Position numbers and translations under genes: made by a program. Below the pieces are notes generated by a model that searched no databases, was not told where the DNA came from, and worked only from the letters and a program-made list of their open reading frames with translations. Source: Cercospora beticola (lineage: Eukaryota; Ascomycota; Dothideomycetes; Mycosphaerellales; Mycosphaerellaceae). From it: a stretch of DNA of 64,000 nt. This document shows, one piece after another, positions 36,003-48,036 of the stretch (positions are counted from its first letter, which is position 1; every line of letters starts with the position of its first letter). Location of the stretch: contig NC_088935.1 of the NCBI RefSeq assembly GCF_033473495.1, positions 806,001-870,000 on the forward strand, in the 5' to 3' direction.

Positions 36003-39000
36003 CGTATTCGCTAGCTCTATAGAGCACGACTCGACGCGGCTACTACTATACGACCGCCTCCGCTACGTAATAAATACTATAACTATCTCGTCCGCTATAT
36101 AGCTAGTAATATAGCTTCTTCGGTAACGAACGATAACTAGCTCGACCGGCTCGGCCTACTACGCGAAAAGATACGTAAGAAGTTTAATAAGAGCTAGACT
36201 ATTCTAGTTAATATTCGCGACCTTAAACGAACGGCCCTAGTTACTAAGCTACTCGAAATATAGACGCTAGTCTTCGAGAATAGAATTACCTCTACGTCCG
36301 CGACGTTACTAAAGAATATAATACTCTCTAATATAGCTAAGCCGACTATAGAGTAGAAGAAGGAAGACGTCTGCTACCTATTCGCTCTCCCGACGCTAGT
36401 ACTAAACCTATTCCTTTATACTATCCCGACTTCGGACGACTTCTATAGCGAATATATTAAATAAATAGGCCGCGAGAAGGGCGACTATATAATAGAGATA
36501 GAAGGCGCTCCTACTATTATAGCTGCGATAGTCGCTAAGGATTTTACCCTTCCGTTCTTCTAGCGAAACTCTATTAAATTCCTTACTAAGTTTAACGGCC
36601 TCCTACTACTAGACGTAGCGAATACCCCGGTCCCGATAGTACTACTATAAGGCAGGCACCGTATCGTCCCGGTTACTACGTAGTAGAAGCGCGACGTAAT
36701 AACGTATAGCCTAATTATAGTACTTATATCTATCTAGGCCTCTTCTCTAACTAATATAGATCTTTAGTTTACTCTTAAGGACGGCTGTCCTCTAATAGTC
36801 GGCGCGACTTAGACGCCGCTAATCGATATAACTACCGACGCCTAGCTATTACTCCCTACCTAGTCTATAGTTATAGATTTCCTCGACTATAGAGCTAATA
36901 CTATATTTATAACGAGAGTATACGCCCGTTTAAATAACTACTACCTACTAATTAGCTTCTCTACTATATAGGAGATTTAACTACTAGTCGAGACCTACTA
37001 TACCTACGCTACTATCTTCTACTACGATCCGTAACTCGTACTATAGTTCTTATCTCGGATAAAACTAGGAGTATAATAGACGCCTTACCTCCTATATAAT
37101 ATACTAATCCGCGGCTTTAATTTTATACCCGAAACCGTCCGTCGCCTACTAGCTATTATTCTATATTATCCTAGTTAGAGCTATAATCGCATTTCTCTAC
37201 TAGTAGTATATAAATAGATTATAGTAGTCGCTCTAAACGAGGCGGACGACACCCCCGTAGATAAGCTACTCTAGTTAAAACGCAGCTATCTACTAGGTTA
37301 CTATAAGGTCTATATTAAGCCTACTAATATAAGAGCCTTTTAGGTCGCTACTAAGACTACCCGCTATAAGACCTATATCGCGGAGAGGATAAGATAGGAT
37401 ATTATCGGCTAATACGATATTATTAAGCCGGCTATCCTATCTATACTTATACCGCTCCTATTTAACTTATACTACTACTTCTACTCTACGCGGACGGCAA
37501 TTTCCCTAACGTTCGAAATAGGTAGGAAATATAGTCGTAACGGACTACTCGACTAGGACGTCGGTATTACCGGCGAATAGAGCGACGATAAGCTCGGGAA
37601 GATAATATAGACGGCTACGGAACCTAGATAAGAATCTCTACTAGTCGGCGGTAGTAGTTAGCCTAGGACGCTACCTACCGAGAGTAGACGAGATGCCCGA
37701 GAAGAAGCGTCTATACTCCGCGCGTCCTTCTTTAAGCTCTAAGCTTAACTAAATGCCTTAGCCTAGTTCGACGCCTATATCTCCTCTAGCTTATTCGGTA
37801 CGGATAAGAATATACGTACTAATCGAGACCTATTATAGTATACGGCCTATATACTTATAGATCTCGTAAGAGCTAGATAGGCTAACTACTCTACCGGCGA
37901 TATTAACTATAACTAGGCGGCCGTCTATATAGCCGATATTCTTAACGCTCTCTATAGGGAAGCTTTAGGTAATATAGCTTATACCTTTATTCTAGCCTTA
38001 CTTAAGGGAGACTATAACTACCTATACCTCTTAATACCGGGACGCTTCCTCTAATTCGTAGAACGAGATACCGTTTATTACGATACTACCGATAAGAACT
38101 AGTTTCTTATATAGAATTAGGCCGCCTAGAAGCGCTACTTCTAGTAGGCTAAGGTAGCTAAGAAGCCTAACTAGGACGTACTAACTACCCGCTCGGCTAT
38201 AGAGGAGAACGTATTCGTCGATCTCGTTCGACTCTAGTACGAGAATTTTGTCTACGGATCTTCTAACTACTAGGCAGAGGTAAATAGCGCAGTCTTTTAT
38301 ACGCTACGCCTAACCTAGACTACGATAAATACTAACGCGGGTAGTATCTACGAGCTAACGAGACTTAACTACTACGTATAGCAATATAGCTAGAATATAG
38401 GAAAATTTCGTAGAATAGGTTTTAGCTACTATAGCGCGCCTACCGACGTCTAGCCCGTTATAAACGGCATTATCCGATCTATTACTATATAGCTCCTACT
38501 ATTCTATAATAGGGACGAACCGGAAGGCCTATAGCCTTTACTCTTATATAACCGCTTCTATAATAGTAGCGATAAGGTCTACCTTATCGATAATAGCCGC
38601 TACTATTATATCGAATTCGCGAGCTATAGCTCTAACTCTACTAACTATACTATCGTTAAGGACTTAGATAACTAACTCGCGTACGCGGTTCCCTCCGATT
38701 CTATAGGCCTATTCGTATTTAGGAGAGATACCTACGGGCTAGACGTAGAAGACTAGAACGTCCTATCTAAGATCGAGTATAATAAGGATAGTATTATATA
38801 TAGTAATATTAGTAGTTAGGACGAGTCCGACGAAGAGGGTAGTACTAGCGTCTCTACCTATATACTATATCTAGCTCTATAGCTAGCTACTATAGTACTT
38901 ACTAGCGATAACGTAGTCTTCGATACGTATTAGTATAATACTATAGAGTACTCCGACCTCGACTACTAGAAGGCCTTCGACTAGGAGCATCCGAATACGC

Positions 39001-40406
39001 CGGTTAATATTCTTAAGATCTTACTATTCGACGCTTAGAGTTTCGTATATATAGATACGCTGCCGCTAGCCGGTTTCCGACTAGAAGACGTCTATCTCGG
39101 ACGATTATACGAGCTAAAGGACGCCGGCTATATCTTATTCGATACTCTCTATAAGCTCTACCTAGTAGTCTTCGATTTAAAGAGTAGTATCCTAGATATA
39201 TATAAGTCTTATAGCCGTCTGTATATTATCTAGGAAGGTAATAGTAAGCGCTATAGTCTAGGATACGGACGCTATATCCTCTATAGTAAAGTAGCTTACG
39301 AGAAGATATACTATATAAAGGGCGATAAATACTATCTTCTCGACGGTACGAACTATATATAGTATAAAGCTAACTATACGAGTAATTAGATCGATCCTTC
39401 CGACTACGTTATAAACGAGGATAATATCCGCTAGCTAGTAGAGATTAATATCGTCTCTATCTCGACCTTAGTACTAGAAGTACTCTATAAGGAAGAGTAG
39501 ACGCCGGCCCTAGTATACTTTCTTAAGATAGTCGCTCTGCTATAAGCCGCGTTCCGCTCTCGTAACTCTCCGAAGAAGAGTCGGAAGCCGCTCTATATAG
39601 TCGATAAGTTAAAATTTAAGTATACTACGTTCTTATATCTAGACCGCCTCTTCCTCTCCTCGCGTTCTATCTATAGCTACTACTAGGCTCTTACTTAGGT
39701 ATAGAAGGATAACCCGGCGCTCTGCTTATACCTATCCTTATGCCTAATAGATAATACTACTAACGATAACTCCGACGGCGCTATTAACTCTCTACCGGGC
39801 GCTATTAACTCCCTACTAGCCTTAGAGATCGGAGAAGATTCGGAGGACGAGCTCTAACTCTCTATAGTAGCTCTAGCTAAGCCTCTTCGCTATAAGAAGA
39901 AGTCCGATAATCTTTAATAGGCTATCTCTAAGGCCTAGCTAAAGAAGGGTAAGCCTACCGCGACCGAGATACTAAAGAGCTAGAGGACTACTAGAAAGTC
40001 GGTACCCTTAGCCTTCTTACCTAAGCTTAACTCCTCGGCCGCTAAATCCTCTTTAGCTAAGTCTACGACAAAGACTAGCCTAACTTTAGCTAAGTCTACG
40101 ACAAAGACTAGCCTAACGGATAGTTCTATAGGTACGCCTATCGAGAAGACTAAGCGCTACTCGAGCCGTTTAGTAGAGGCTTAGGAAGAGACTACCGTAG
40201 CTACTCCTACCCGATCTATAAAAAAACGCAAGGCTACCGAAGCCTTAAAGTAGGCCGCTACTAAGAAGAAGCGCCGGTTAGCCTAGAGATATTAAGATAT
40301 TAAGATAACTAAGGGACGTAAAGAGAGCTCGCGCTTAGAGACCGAGATATACTCTCGCGTATTTAGTACTAAGGCGTATACTATATCGAGGATAATACTT
40401 TTTTAA
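36003..40406 (+). pseudogene. Extra ORF downstream of pol in chromovirus D, function unknown (about 1,450 codons)
   Basis: One frame (positions divisible by 3) gives protein-like sequence, broken only by TAG/TAA at about the rate expected from lost Gln and Trp codons, from about 36.0 kb to a TAA at 40404-40406, two bases before the polypurine tract. I recognise no domain. The C-terminal part is Lys/Ser/Thr-rich, with a tandem duplication near 40,020-40,120 and a basic cluster (KKRKAT, then KKKRRLA) near 40,220-40,285 that resembles a bipartite nuclear localisation signal. An acidic Ser stretch lies near 38,820. The true start is not visible. An env gene is not supported: I see no signal peptide or coiled coil. 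Confidence 0.5.
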
Positions 40407-40424
40407 GATAGAGAGAGAGGTAAT

Positions 40425-40578
40425 TATTATAGTATAACTATATAGCCGCCGCTACTATACTAGCTATACTTAGCGGCCGGTACCTTAGCGGCCGGTACCT
40501 CCTTTAGATAGTAGTTAGTAGATATATAGAATCGAGATACACTTTACTACTTATAGCTTATTCGTCTTAGACGTAGTA
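40425..40578 (+). repeat. Right LTR of chromovirus D (154 bp)
   Basis: Same length as the left LTR; preceded by the polypurine tract (AGATAGAGAGAGAGG) and followed by the TSD TCTAG. Confidence 0.9.
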
Positions 40579-40583
40579 TCTAG

Positions 40584-41357
40584 GATATCCTAATACTATA
40601 TATAGTTACCTAGGTACTTAGTATCTCTACCTAGGCCTCTAGGTATATAGCCTTAAGCTAAGATTAGTCCTTCTCTAGCCTACTTTTCTCTTCTTTTCTA
40701 TAGAGAATAACTTTAAAGTCTCTACTTAGGAGCTTTTATATAGCTTTAAACTACTATACTCCTAGTTTCCTTCTAAGCTCTTTATAGCTTATCTTCTTTA
40801 CTATTTCTCTTTCTTTTTAGTTTCCTATTCTTACTAAGATAGTTATAGATACCTAAGGCTAGAGTCTTAGTATTATATATTTAATTTAGGCTATCTAGGC
40901 CTATATTTTAGAAGTAGTAGTAGTAGGTATTAGATAGCTCTAGAGAGTTTTCTAGATAGCTTAAAGAGTCTAGGACTCTTCCTAGTAGAGAGTAAGATAG
41001 AGAAGGGCCTATTAGGCCTATTAGAGAAAGAGAAGAGTTAGAGAGAAAGAAAGAGTTATCTAGGTATCGAGGTAACTCTAGATCTATTCTATAAGTATTT
41101 TTAGGTTCTTTTATATTATTAGTTTTAGAGTATTAGTATTAGTAGTTATTTTCTAGCCTTATTAGCTAGAGAGAGGTAGTTATAGGCGGATTTAGGCCGC
41201 CTAGAAGTTAGAGTCGTAACCTCCTCCTTCTAGGCTCTCTTCTCTACTTATAGTATCGTAGTATTAGTCGAGAAGTATTATTACGTATTAGAAGGCCTCG
41301 AGGCCTCCCGCTATTATCGTCGTTACCTACTAGAGCGCGTTTATATTTTTTCTCTTC
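40584..41357 (-). mobile_element. Tad1-like LINE-1 copy, 5' part
   Basis: This is the continuation of the LINE on the far side of the 13 kb chromovirus. It carries the start of the first ORF and 5' leader, ending at the TSD TCTCTATCTAATAG (41358-41371). Coding content here is too degraded to name a domain. Confidence 0.7.
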
Positions 41358-41541
41358 TCTCTATCTAATAGTTAGGCTTTAAGTAAGTAATACTTTAGGC
41401 TTTAGGAATTCTTAGTAGAAGGTATTTCTTTATAGGCTTATAGTAGATAGAAACCTAAGCCTCTCTAACTACTTACTTCGGAGAGTTTTACTTTGCTTTA
41501 TTCTACTATACTTAGATAGATTAGACCTCTAAAATTTAATA

Positions 41542-41556
41542 GGTTATAAGCCTAGG
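41542..41556 (+). other. Putative primer-binding site, half-tRNA(iMet) type
   Basis: The bases GGTTATAAGCCTAGG directly follow the left LTR of element C. They match the complement of the anticodon-loop region of initiator tRNA-Met except at two positions that RIP would explain (TG to TA and CA to TA). Drosophila copia and relatives prime from a cleaved tRNA-iMet in this way. The match is read by eye. Confidence 0.55.
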
Positions 41557-43447
41557 TTTATATTATAGCTAGAAAGCTAGAAGCTAGAGGATATAATAGT
41601 AAGTACTTCTAGTAGGAGTTAAAGTACTCTAGTAAGAGACTTAAAAGTAATAGTAGAATCTAAAGCTATAAAAGAGTTAGAAGTAAAAGGAGTAGTCTTA
41701 TAAGTATAAACTAGATAGTAGAAAGAATAGTATATATAGATAGATAGGATATCTAATATATATTAGTCCTAAGTAGAAGGATATACTATATAGCTATATA
41801 AAAATAGAGAATAAACTCTATAAGGTACCTAGGCTAGGTACTTAGTAAATAAAAGTTATAGTCTAATAATACTAGGAGTTAGTCTAGTATTTCCCTACTA
41901 CTAGAAAGTAGAAGAGAATAAAGTTAGAAGAGTAGTTAGACTATTAGAGAAAGAGAGAGTCTCCTAAAGATAGCTATATAAATAGAACTTACTATCTATT
42001 TAAAGGAAGATCTTATAAAGCTAGAGAATTAGTTTATACTAGGTAGGTTATATTTAGAGAGGATAGTTATAAAGTAGGTTCTAGAGAGACCTACTATTAG
42101 CTAATAATACTTTAGAGACTAACTAAATCTCTTACTATCTCTAGAATCTAAAGGAGAATTAGATAATTAGGCTCTAGAAGCCTAGTTAGATAAACTAATA
42201 TACCTAAAATTAAAAGGAGTTATAAATCTACCTTTATTATAAATATAGTAGTACTAGGAGATTCCTATACTAGAGAGTACTAGAGAGGTATACTTCTTTA
42301 GCTATTAATATATATACTATATATAAGGCCTAGAGTATAATATCTACTCTAGAGCTACTTAGAAGATAGAGTTCTAAAAGCTCTAGCTAAGAAAAAGGAG
42401 TCTTAGTATAGTTAATTCTCTACTAGATAGTCTATTTAGTATAAGAGAATTTCTACCTATATATATACTAAGAACTAAATACTAAGATATATAGGTCCTA
42501 GTTTACTATATAAAACAAATTTATTTCTTAGCTATAGTTAGAAGAACTTAGTAATATATATATCTAAAGTTAACTCTTTAGAAGATAAGATAGAATTAAA
42601 ATAAAATAAATAGTACTTTAGTAAAGAGACTATATCTAGTACTCTCTAAGAAGAACTTAGAATAATAGTTTAGAAAGATAGCTATATTCCTTAAGAGAGA
42701 AGACCTATACTTAACTATTAAGACCTTAATATCTACTCTAATAACTAATAAAGTAAACTATAAAGTAATCTACTAGATTTAGCTTTATATTAGTAAAGAG
42801 AATAAAGAGGTAGTATTAGAGAAAGAGATAGTAAAGGCTATCTAGTAAGAGCTAAAGAAGAAGTATAAGAATAATAAAGTATTAGGAAGGAAACTAGTAT
42901 AGTAGTACTTTACCTTTTAAATAATAAGTTTATAGAGTATATTATAAGTATAGTCTAGCTTACTATTACTTAGAAAGAAGATAAGGGAGGCCTAGCTAGT
43001 AATAGTAGAGGTAGTTAAATCTAAGAATAGAATCTAAGTTCTACTTAGTAGCCTACTTAAATCTTAGTTATCTATTAGAGATACTATAGATACCTAACTA
43101 TACTTATTACCTAATAATATCCTTTCTATTCTAGAAGAGAAAGAAGTAAGGATACCTAGGTAACCTAAACTAGAAGAAGAATTAGAGCTTTTAGCTTATA
43201 CTATAAGAGCTATATAGAGATAATAATAAAAGAGAAAGAAGATAAATAACTTAGAGTTATTTAAAGCTAGGTAGTATACTCTATATTAAAAGAAGAGATA
43301 CTTACTATTAAGCTATTAGTATCTAGAACCTATAAGAAGTATAGTCTTAGCTTTTAGAAATATAAGTAAAGTAAGAGCCTTTACTATAATAGAGGATAAA
43401 ACTAAGGAAAAGTAACTAGCTATTAAGAGATAGGCTATTCGAGAGAG

Positions 43448-43664
43448 TATTACGATTTAAGATTCTATAGATACTATATCTCTCTATCTAATAGTTAGGC
43501 TTTAGGTAAGTAGTACTTTAGGCTTTAGGAATTCTTAGTAGAGAGTATTTCTTTATAAGCTTATAGTAGATAGAAACCTAAGCCTTTCTAACTACTTACT
43601 TCGGAGGGTTTTACTTTGCTTTATTCCGCTATATCTAGATAGATTAGACCTCTAAAATTTAATA
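43448..43664 (+). repeat. Right LTR of copia-type element C (217 bp)
   Basis: A direct repeat of the split left LTR (47 + 170 bp), of the same length and same termini, followed by the TSD ATAAA. Confidence 0.85.
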
Positions 43665-43987
43665 ATAAAGTTTATTAACTTTACTTTAGAAAGGAAGATT
43701 CTAATTATAGTATTTCTACTATATAGTACCTACTATCTATAGCTACTAGATATATTATTATTTAGGCTCTTATCTATTAGATATAGCTAGGAGCTTAATA
43801 AGCTTAATATAGAGTACTAAGAGCTATCTATAGTAAGAAAACGGGACTTCTTTAAGTTATTTTAGCCTATATTTACCTAGACCTTTACTATAAAGAATAT
43901 CCTTAGCTCTTTTAGTAAGACTAGTATTTATCTACTAGATCTATTAGTAATACTTAGTATATAGTAGCTAGAATTAAAGCTAGTTAC
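43665..43987 (+). mobile_element. Fot1/pogo transposon, central part
   Basis: The transposase frame resumes after element C: KFINFTLERKILIIVF, then the block before the third catalytic residue with a FRLLSIRYS-like segment. Removing X1 and C with one copy of each TSD joins SSYIT to KFINF in frame, which proves that this is the same element as at 21,380. It ends at the X-A insertion. Confidence 0.85.
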
Positions 43988-45950
43988 CTATAAAGTCCTA
44001 TTATATATCTCTATATAGTTATAAGTAGAAATAGATAGCTTCGACTATACTAGTAAAGTATAGAGTAGCTAGATATCTATAGAGATAGAAAGAAAGTAAT
44101 AAAAAAGTCTAGAATTTCGACCTAGAAAGATTAGAGAGCTTCTAAGAATACGAAGATAACGCTAGTATAATATAACTACTATAAGATTCTAATACTCGAC
44201 TACGAGATAGCTATAAGAGCTAGGAGTATATAGCTCGAGAAGTATAGCTTATTAGGTATTAAAGTATAACGACTAGTACTACTTATACTTAGTATAAGAT
44301 AAAAGTACGTAGAATATATATAAACGAAGAAGGCAAGAATTATTCTTAATATCTCTAGATAGAGAGTCTAGAGGCGCTTAATATATTACTATATTCTACT
44401 TTTATAATTATAATTCTTCTATCTTATTAAGAGTAGCGATCTATTAAGGCCTATTATACTTATACGAAACGTATCTACTTAGCGGACTAATCGTAACGAC
44501 GACGTACCGAATAATAGATAGCTATTAGACTATATTAAAGAGATATTAGAATCTAGAATAGTATAAGCTAAAGAGAAATAGGACGAGAATATAAATAATA
44601 CCGACGACGCTAATAACGCGTATATAATATATAGGCGCCTCTAAGCTAAAAATAATATATTACGCGAATAGCTAGAGATTTATACTCTTAAGGCTAAGAA
44701 CGAACGCTTACTAAGAGAAATATAGATAATTAAATTACTAGTATAGCTAAGCGTAATAGCGCTAGGCCTCGGATAGCTAATATCTTAGTAAAGTAGCGCG
44801 TCCGTAAGTTATACGAGTAGTATACGTTCCGAAAGCGACGAGTATAGCTTATACGAGTCTATTAAGCTATATATACTTAAGCTCTTTAAAAGTAAAACTA
44901 TAAAGGAGGTATATAAATTTATCTATACTCTCGAAGTAAACTTTATAGCTATACTAAAGAGGTTTCTAACGGATTACTAGAAGGTAATTATAGGTATTAT
45001 ATACCTCGTAGGCGAAGCGTAAGAGGTATAGTATAATAAATACCTAGGCGTTCTACCTATAGGATATACCTAGTCTTAGTTCTATTAATTCCTATACGAT
45101 ATTATTAAAAATTAAGCGAACTATATACTTCTCGTAACTATAGAATATAAGAATATATACTAGAGTAAGAGCTAGAGCGTATAATAGTTCGTAATAGACC
45201 TTAGTAACCTAGAGTCTTAGTTAGATAACTATACTAAAGCGTAGCTAGTATACTAGTTCCTTATAAAACTAAAGCTATTACTACGTAAGGATATTATTAA
45301 GAACTATACTATCTCTAATAAGTATACCGACCTTATTACTCTAGTAAGGCGCCTCGAGTAAGCTAAGAAAGCTATATCTCGTAAGCCGTATTATAGTAAT
45401 ACTAAGAATAAGTAGGCTAAGTATAAGTATATTAATAGTAATACTTCTTATAAAGAAGCCTCCGGTTCGACTAGTAGCTAACGCGATACCTATAGTAGTA
45501 AGCCGAAGAGTAAACGTAGAAATAAAAGTAAGAGTAAGAGCTAGTAACCTATATACTTCGTATATAACGAGGTTAGCTATATTAGTTCTAACTACTCAAA
45601 CTCTAAGAAAGATAGTAATAAGCCGGCTATTCGTAGAGTAACTATAGTAAAGAAGTAGAGAGCGAAAAAAGCTAAAGCGCTAGAGATAACGCGCGAGTTA
45701 CTAGTACTAAACTAGATAGCGATAACTTTCTACTAGTTTAGAGTATACTAGCGACGTATATAGAAAGAGAAGTCGAAACGTAGTTAGATAGTAAGCTAGC
45801 TACTTTCCTTCTCGACGATACTATAGATATTAATATAATATTAAGAGCCTTTATACTATAGTATAACCTACTAATAAGGCCGAATACGGCTCTACTACTA
45901 GTTACTACCTTTATAGGTAAATTAAAGTACTATTATAGTATATACTATAT

Positions 45951-46988
45951 ATAGATAGATAATTCTTATATACTAGTCTACCTCTTTTTAACTAGAGTAA
46001 GTAGTATACTCTATATTTTTCGTAGGTAGAAAAGCTCTTATACTAGTACTCTAGTAGAAAAACCTCCTTATATCCTTATATTTTATAGTAAGCTCTATAT
46101 AGCCTGCCGCTTCTATAGTATCTAGTTCTCCTTAGGATAATTTATATTATCTTAATAGTTTAGATTCTTTATAATAGTTCTCCTTAGTTATTTCTTATAT
46201 CCTTAGTACTTAGAAGTCTAATCCTCTTACTTACTAGCTAAGAGACTTAAACCTATATATATAGTTCTAGTCCCTTCGCTAGTATCTATATTAATCCTTT
46301 ATCTAACTCTTTCTTACTAGTTCCTAGAGCAGGTATCTCTCTATATAAATTCTACTTAGATTTTAACTTTCCTTAGTACCTAGTTATATAACCTATATCT
46401 AGAGAAATTCTAGTTTTTATAGAATATCTAGAATAGTAGGTATCTTTATAGGCAGCTCTAAGTATAGTATAGAGTTAGATAGCTTATATTAGATACTCTG
46501 CCTTTAGACTTAAAGTTTCTAGAGAGCTCTAGAGTAGAAAGACTAGTCTACTTTAGAGTCTTCTATTTTAGATAAAAGGCTCCTAGTAGCTAGTTATTCT
46601 AGTATCTATAGAGGTACTACTATTCCTTTCTTCTATTTCTACTATTCTTACTCTTTCTTATTAAAGCTTTCCTTAGATATACTTAGTTCCTTCTTTTTAG
46701 CCTATTTAGAGCCTAGGTTACTACTCTAGCCTCTAGACCTATAGTAGTATTTACTACCTAGAAGAGCTATTCTATAGTCGAGTATTAGAATCTTATAGTA
46801 GTTATATTACGCTAGCGTCGTCTTTATATTCTTAGAAGGTCTCTAATCTCTCTAGATCGAAATTCTAGACTTTTTATCGCTTTCTTTTTATCTTATAGGT
46901 ATCTAGCTACTCTATACTTTACTAGTATAGCCGAAGCTATCTATTTCTACCTACGACTATATAGAGGTATATAATAGAGCTTCGTAGG
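45951..46988 (-). mobile_element. Short retroposon X, minus-strand copy within chromovirus E
   Basis: About 1,038 bp matching X1 reversed, with its ATCT tail at the left. The flanks do not show a TSD; instead the host lacks 2.74 kb relative to copy F, so insertion and deletion coincide at this spot. Confidence 0.75.
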
Positions 46989-47322
46989 TATTTGCGTATA
47001 ATAATAGTACGAATACTATACTTAAAATATTACTATTTCGAGTAGTATATAAGTTTAACTTAGACTTTTCTATAGAAATATATAAGAGAGATATAAGTAA
47101 AGCTCGAGATATACTTCTTCGAAAAGAGATACTAGTAGTAAAGAATACTATAAAGAAGTTAAAGCAGAACTATAAAGAGCTAACTAAGTACTAGTAATAA
47201 GTAAGCGAATCTTAAGCTAAGTACTTTAATTAGAAGTACTAGCCGATAGAATTTAAGATTAGCGACTTAGTTCTATTATCTATAAAGAACTTCTAGTTAA
47301 AAGTACTATCGAAGAAGCTAGT

Positions 47323-48036
47323 TATAATAGCGAAATCCTAGAGCTTTATTTTATTACCTTTTAGCTAAAAAGATATAATATCCGAGCTTAGTAAGTATAG
47401 ATAGCTCTAGGTTATAAATCTTTAGTATATTACTATATAACCTAGGCATTACGTAATATTACGTAACATTACGTAACATTACGTAACCTACTCTTATAAC
47501 TATCCTCTTTCCTTAGAAGGCAATACTCTAGCGCTAAGCTCGGATTATATACTTAGAGGCTATAGTATATTATATAACTAAGAGTACTTACTAAGTTATA
47601 TTAACTCTAAAGTAATAGGTAAGAGACTACGGAAGTATATAGGTCGCACGCGTACGGAACCTAGTTACGTAATACGAGTATATAATAAAGTAAATCTATA
47701 AATATTATCTAGTACTAAGGTATTTAGCTTTAGTATATATACTAATATAATTTTAACTCTACTTTTTAGCTCCGAGCGAGGATCGAACTAAAGACCTCGA
47801 ATATACCGAGATACTAAATCTAGCCGAACTTATAGTAGAACTATTAAGCTCGGATATTCTTATAATAGCGAAATCCTAGAGCTTTATTTTATTATCTTTT
47901 AGCTAAAAAGGTATAATATCCGAGCTTAGTAAGTATAGATAGCTCTAGGTTATAAATCTTTAGTATATTATTACGTAACCTAGGTATTACGTAACATTAC
48001 GTAACATTACGTAACATTACGTAACCCGCTCTTATA
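47323..48036 (+). mobile_element. TRIM-like miniature LTR element (714 bp)
   Basis: Two direct 176 bp terminal repeats (47323-47498 and 47861-48036) begin TATAATAGCGAAATCC and end CTCTTATA and flank 362 bp without coding capacity. The TSD CTAGT is at 47318-47322 and 48037-48041; copy F has the empty site near 60,618. Each repeat holds a tandem ACGTAACATT array. The size and layout are those of terminal-repeat retrotransposons in miniature. The internal part contains a tRNA-like stretch on the minus strand near 47,770-47,830. Orientation is arbitrary. Confidence 0.8.

Larger units (their letters stand above)
27607..40578 (+). mobile_element. Large Ty3/gypsy chromovirus D (12,972 bp), complete but RIP-dead
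   Basis: Two 154 bp LTRs (27607-27760 and 40425-40578) begin TATTATAGTATAAC and end AGACGTAGTA; the 5 bp TSD TCTAG is at 27602-27606 and 40579-40583. The order inside is gag, pol (protease, RT, RNase H, integrase, chromodomain) and a further 4.7 kb before a purine-rich tract at 40408-40420. At 13 kb it is more than twice the usual 5-7 kb of a chromovirus. It is inserted in LINE-1. CpG is abundant here although CpA is gone, unlike in the surrounding LINE and pogo sequence. Confidence 0.92.
23290..43664 (+). mobile_element. Ty1/copia-type LTR element C (2.34 kb without inserts), probably non-autonomous
   Basis: Its 217 bp LTRs begin TATTACGATTTAAG and end AAATTTAATA. The left LTR is split by the LINE into 23290-23336 and 41372-41541; the right LTR is 43448-43664. 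The 5 bp TSD is ATAAA at 23285-23289 and 43665-43669. The internal part is only 1,906 bp (41542-43447), too short for gag-pol, and I recognise no domain in it; a purine-rich GAGAGAG precedes the right LTR. The sequence after the left LTR looks like a primer-binding site for a half initiator-Met tRNA, a copia-type trait. The element sits in the pogo transposase gene. Confidence 0.8.

Noticed and set aside
36003..40406. env-like gene in chromovirus D (endogenous retrovirus-like)
   Set aside because: No signal peptide, transmembrane segment or heptad region is visible, and the C-terminus is basic and NLS-like.
47450..47490. Short regular ACGTAACATT repeats as a CRISPR-like array
   Set aside because: The units are contiguous tandem repeats without spacers, inside an LTR, and derive from GTCACGTG motifs by RIP.
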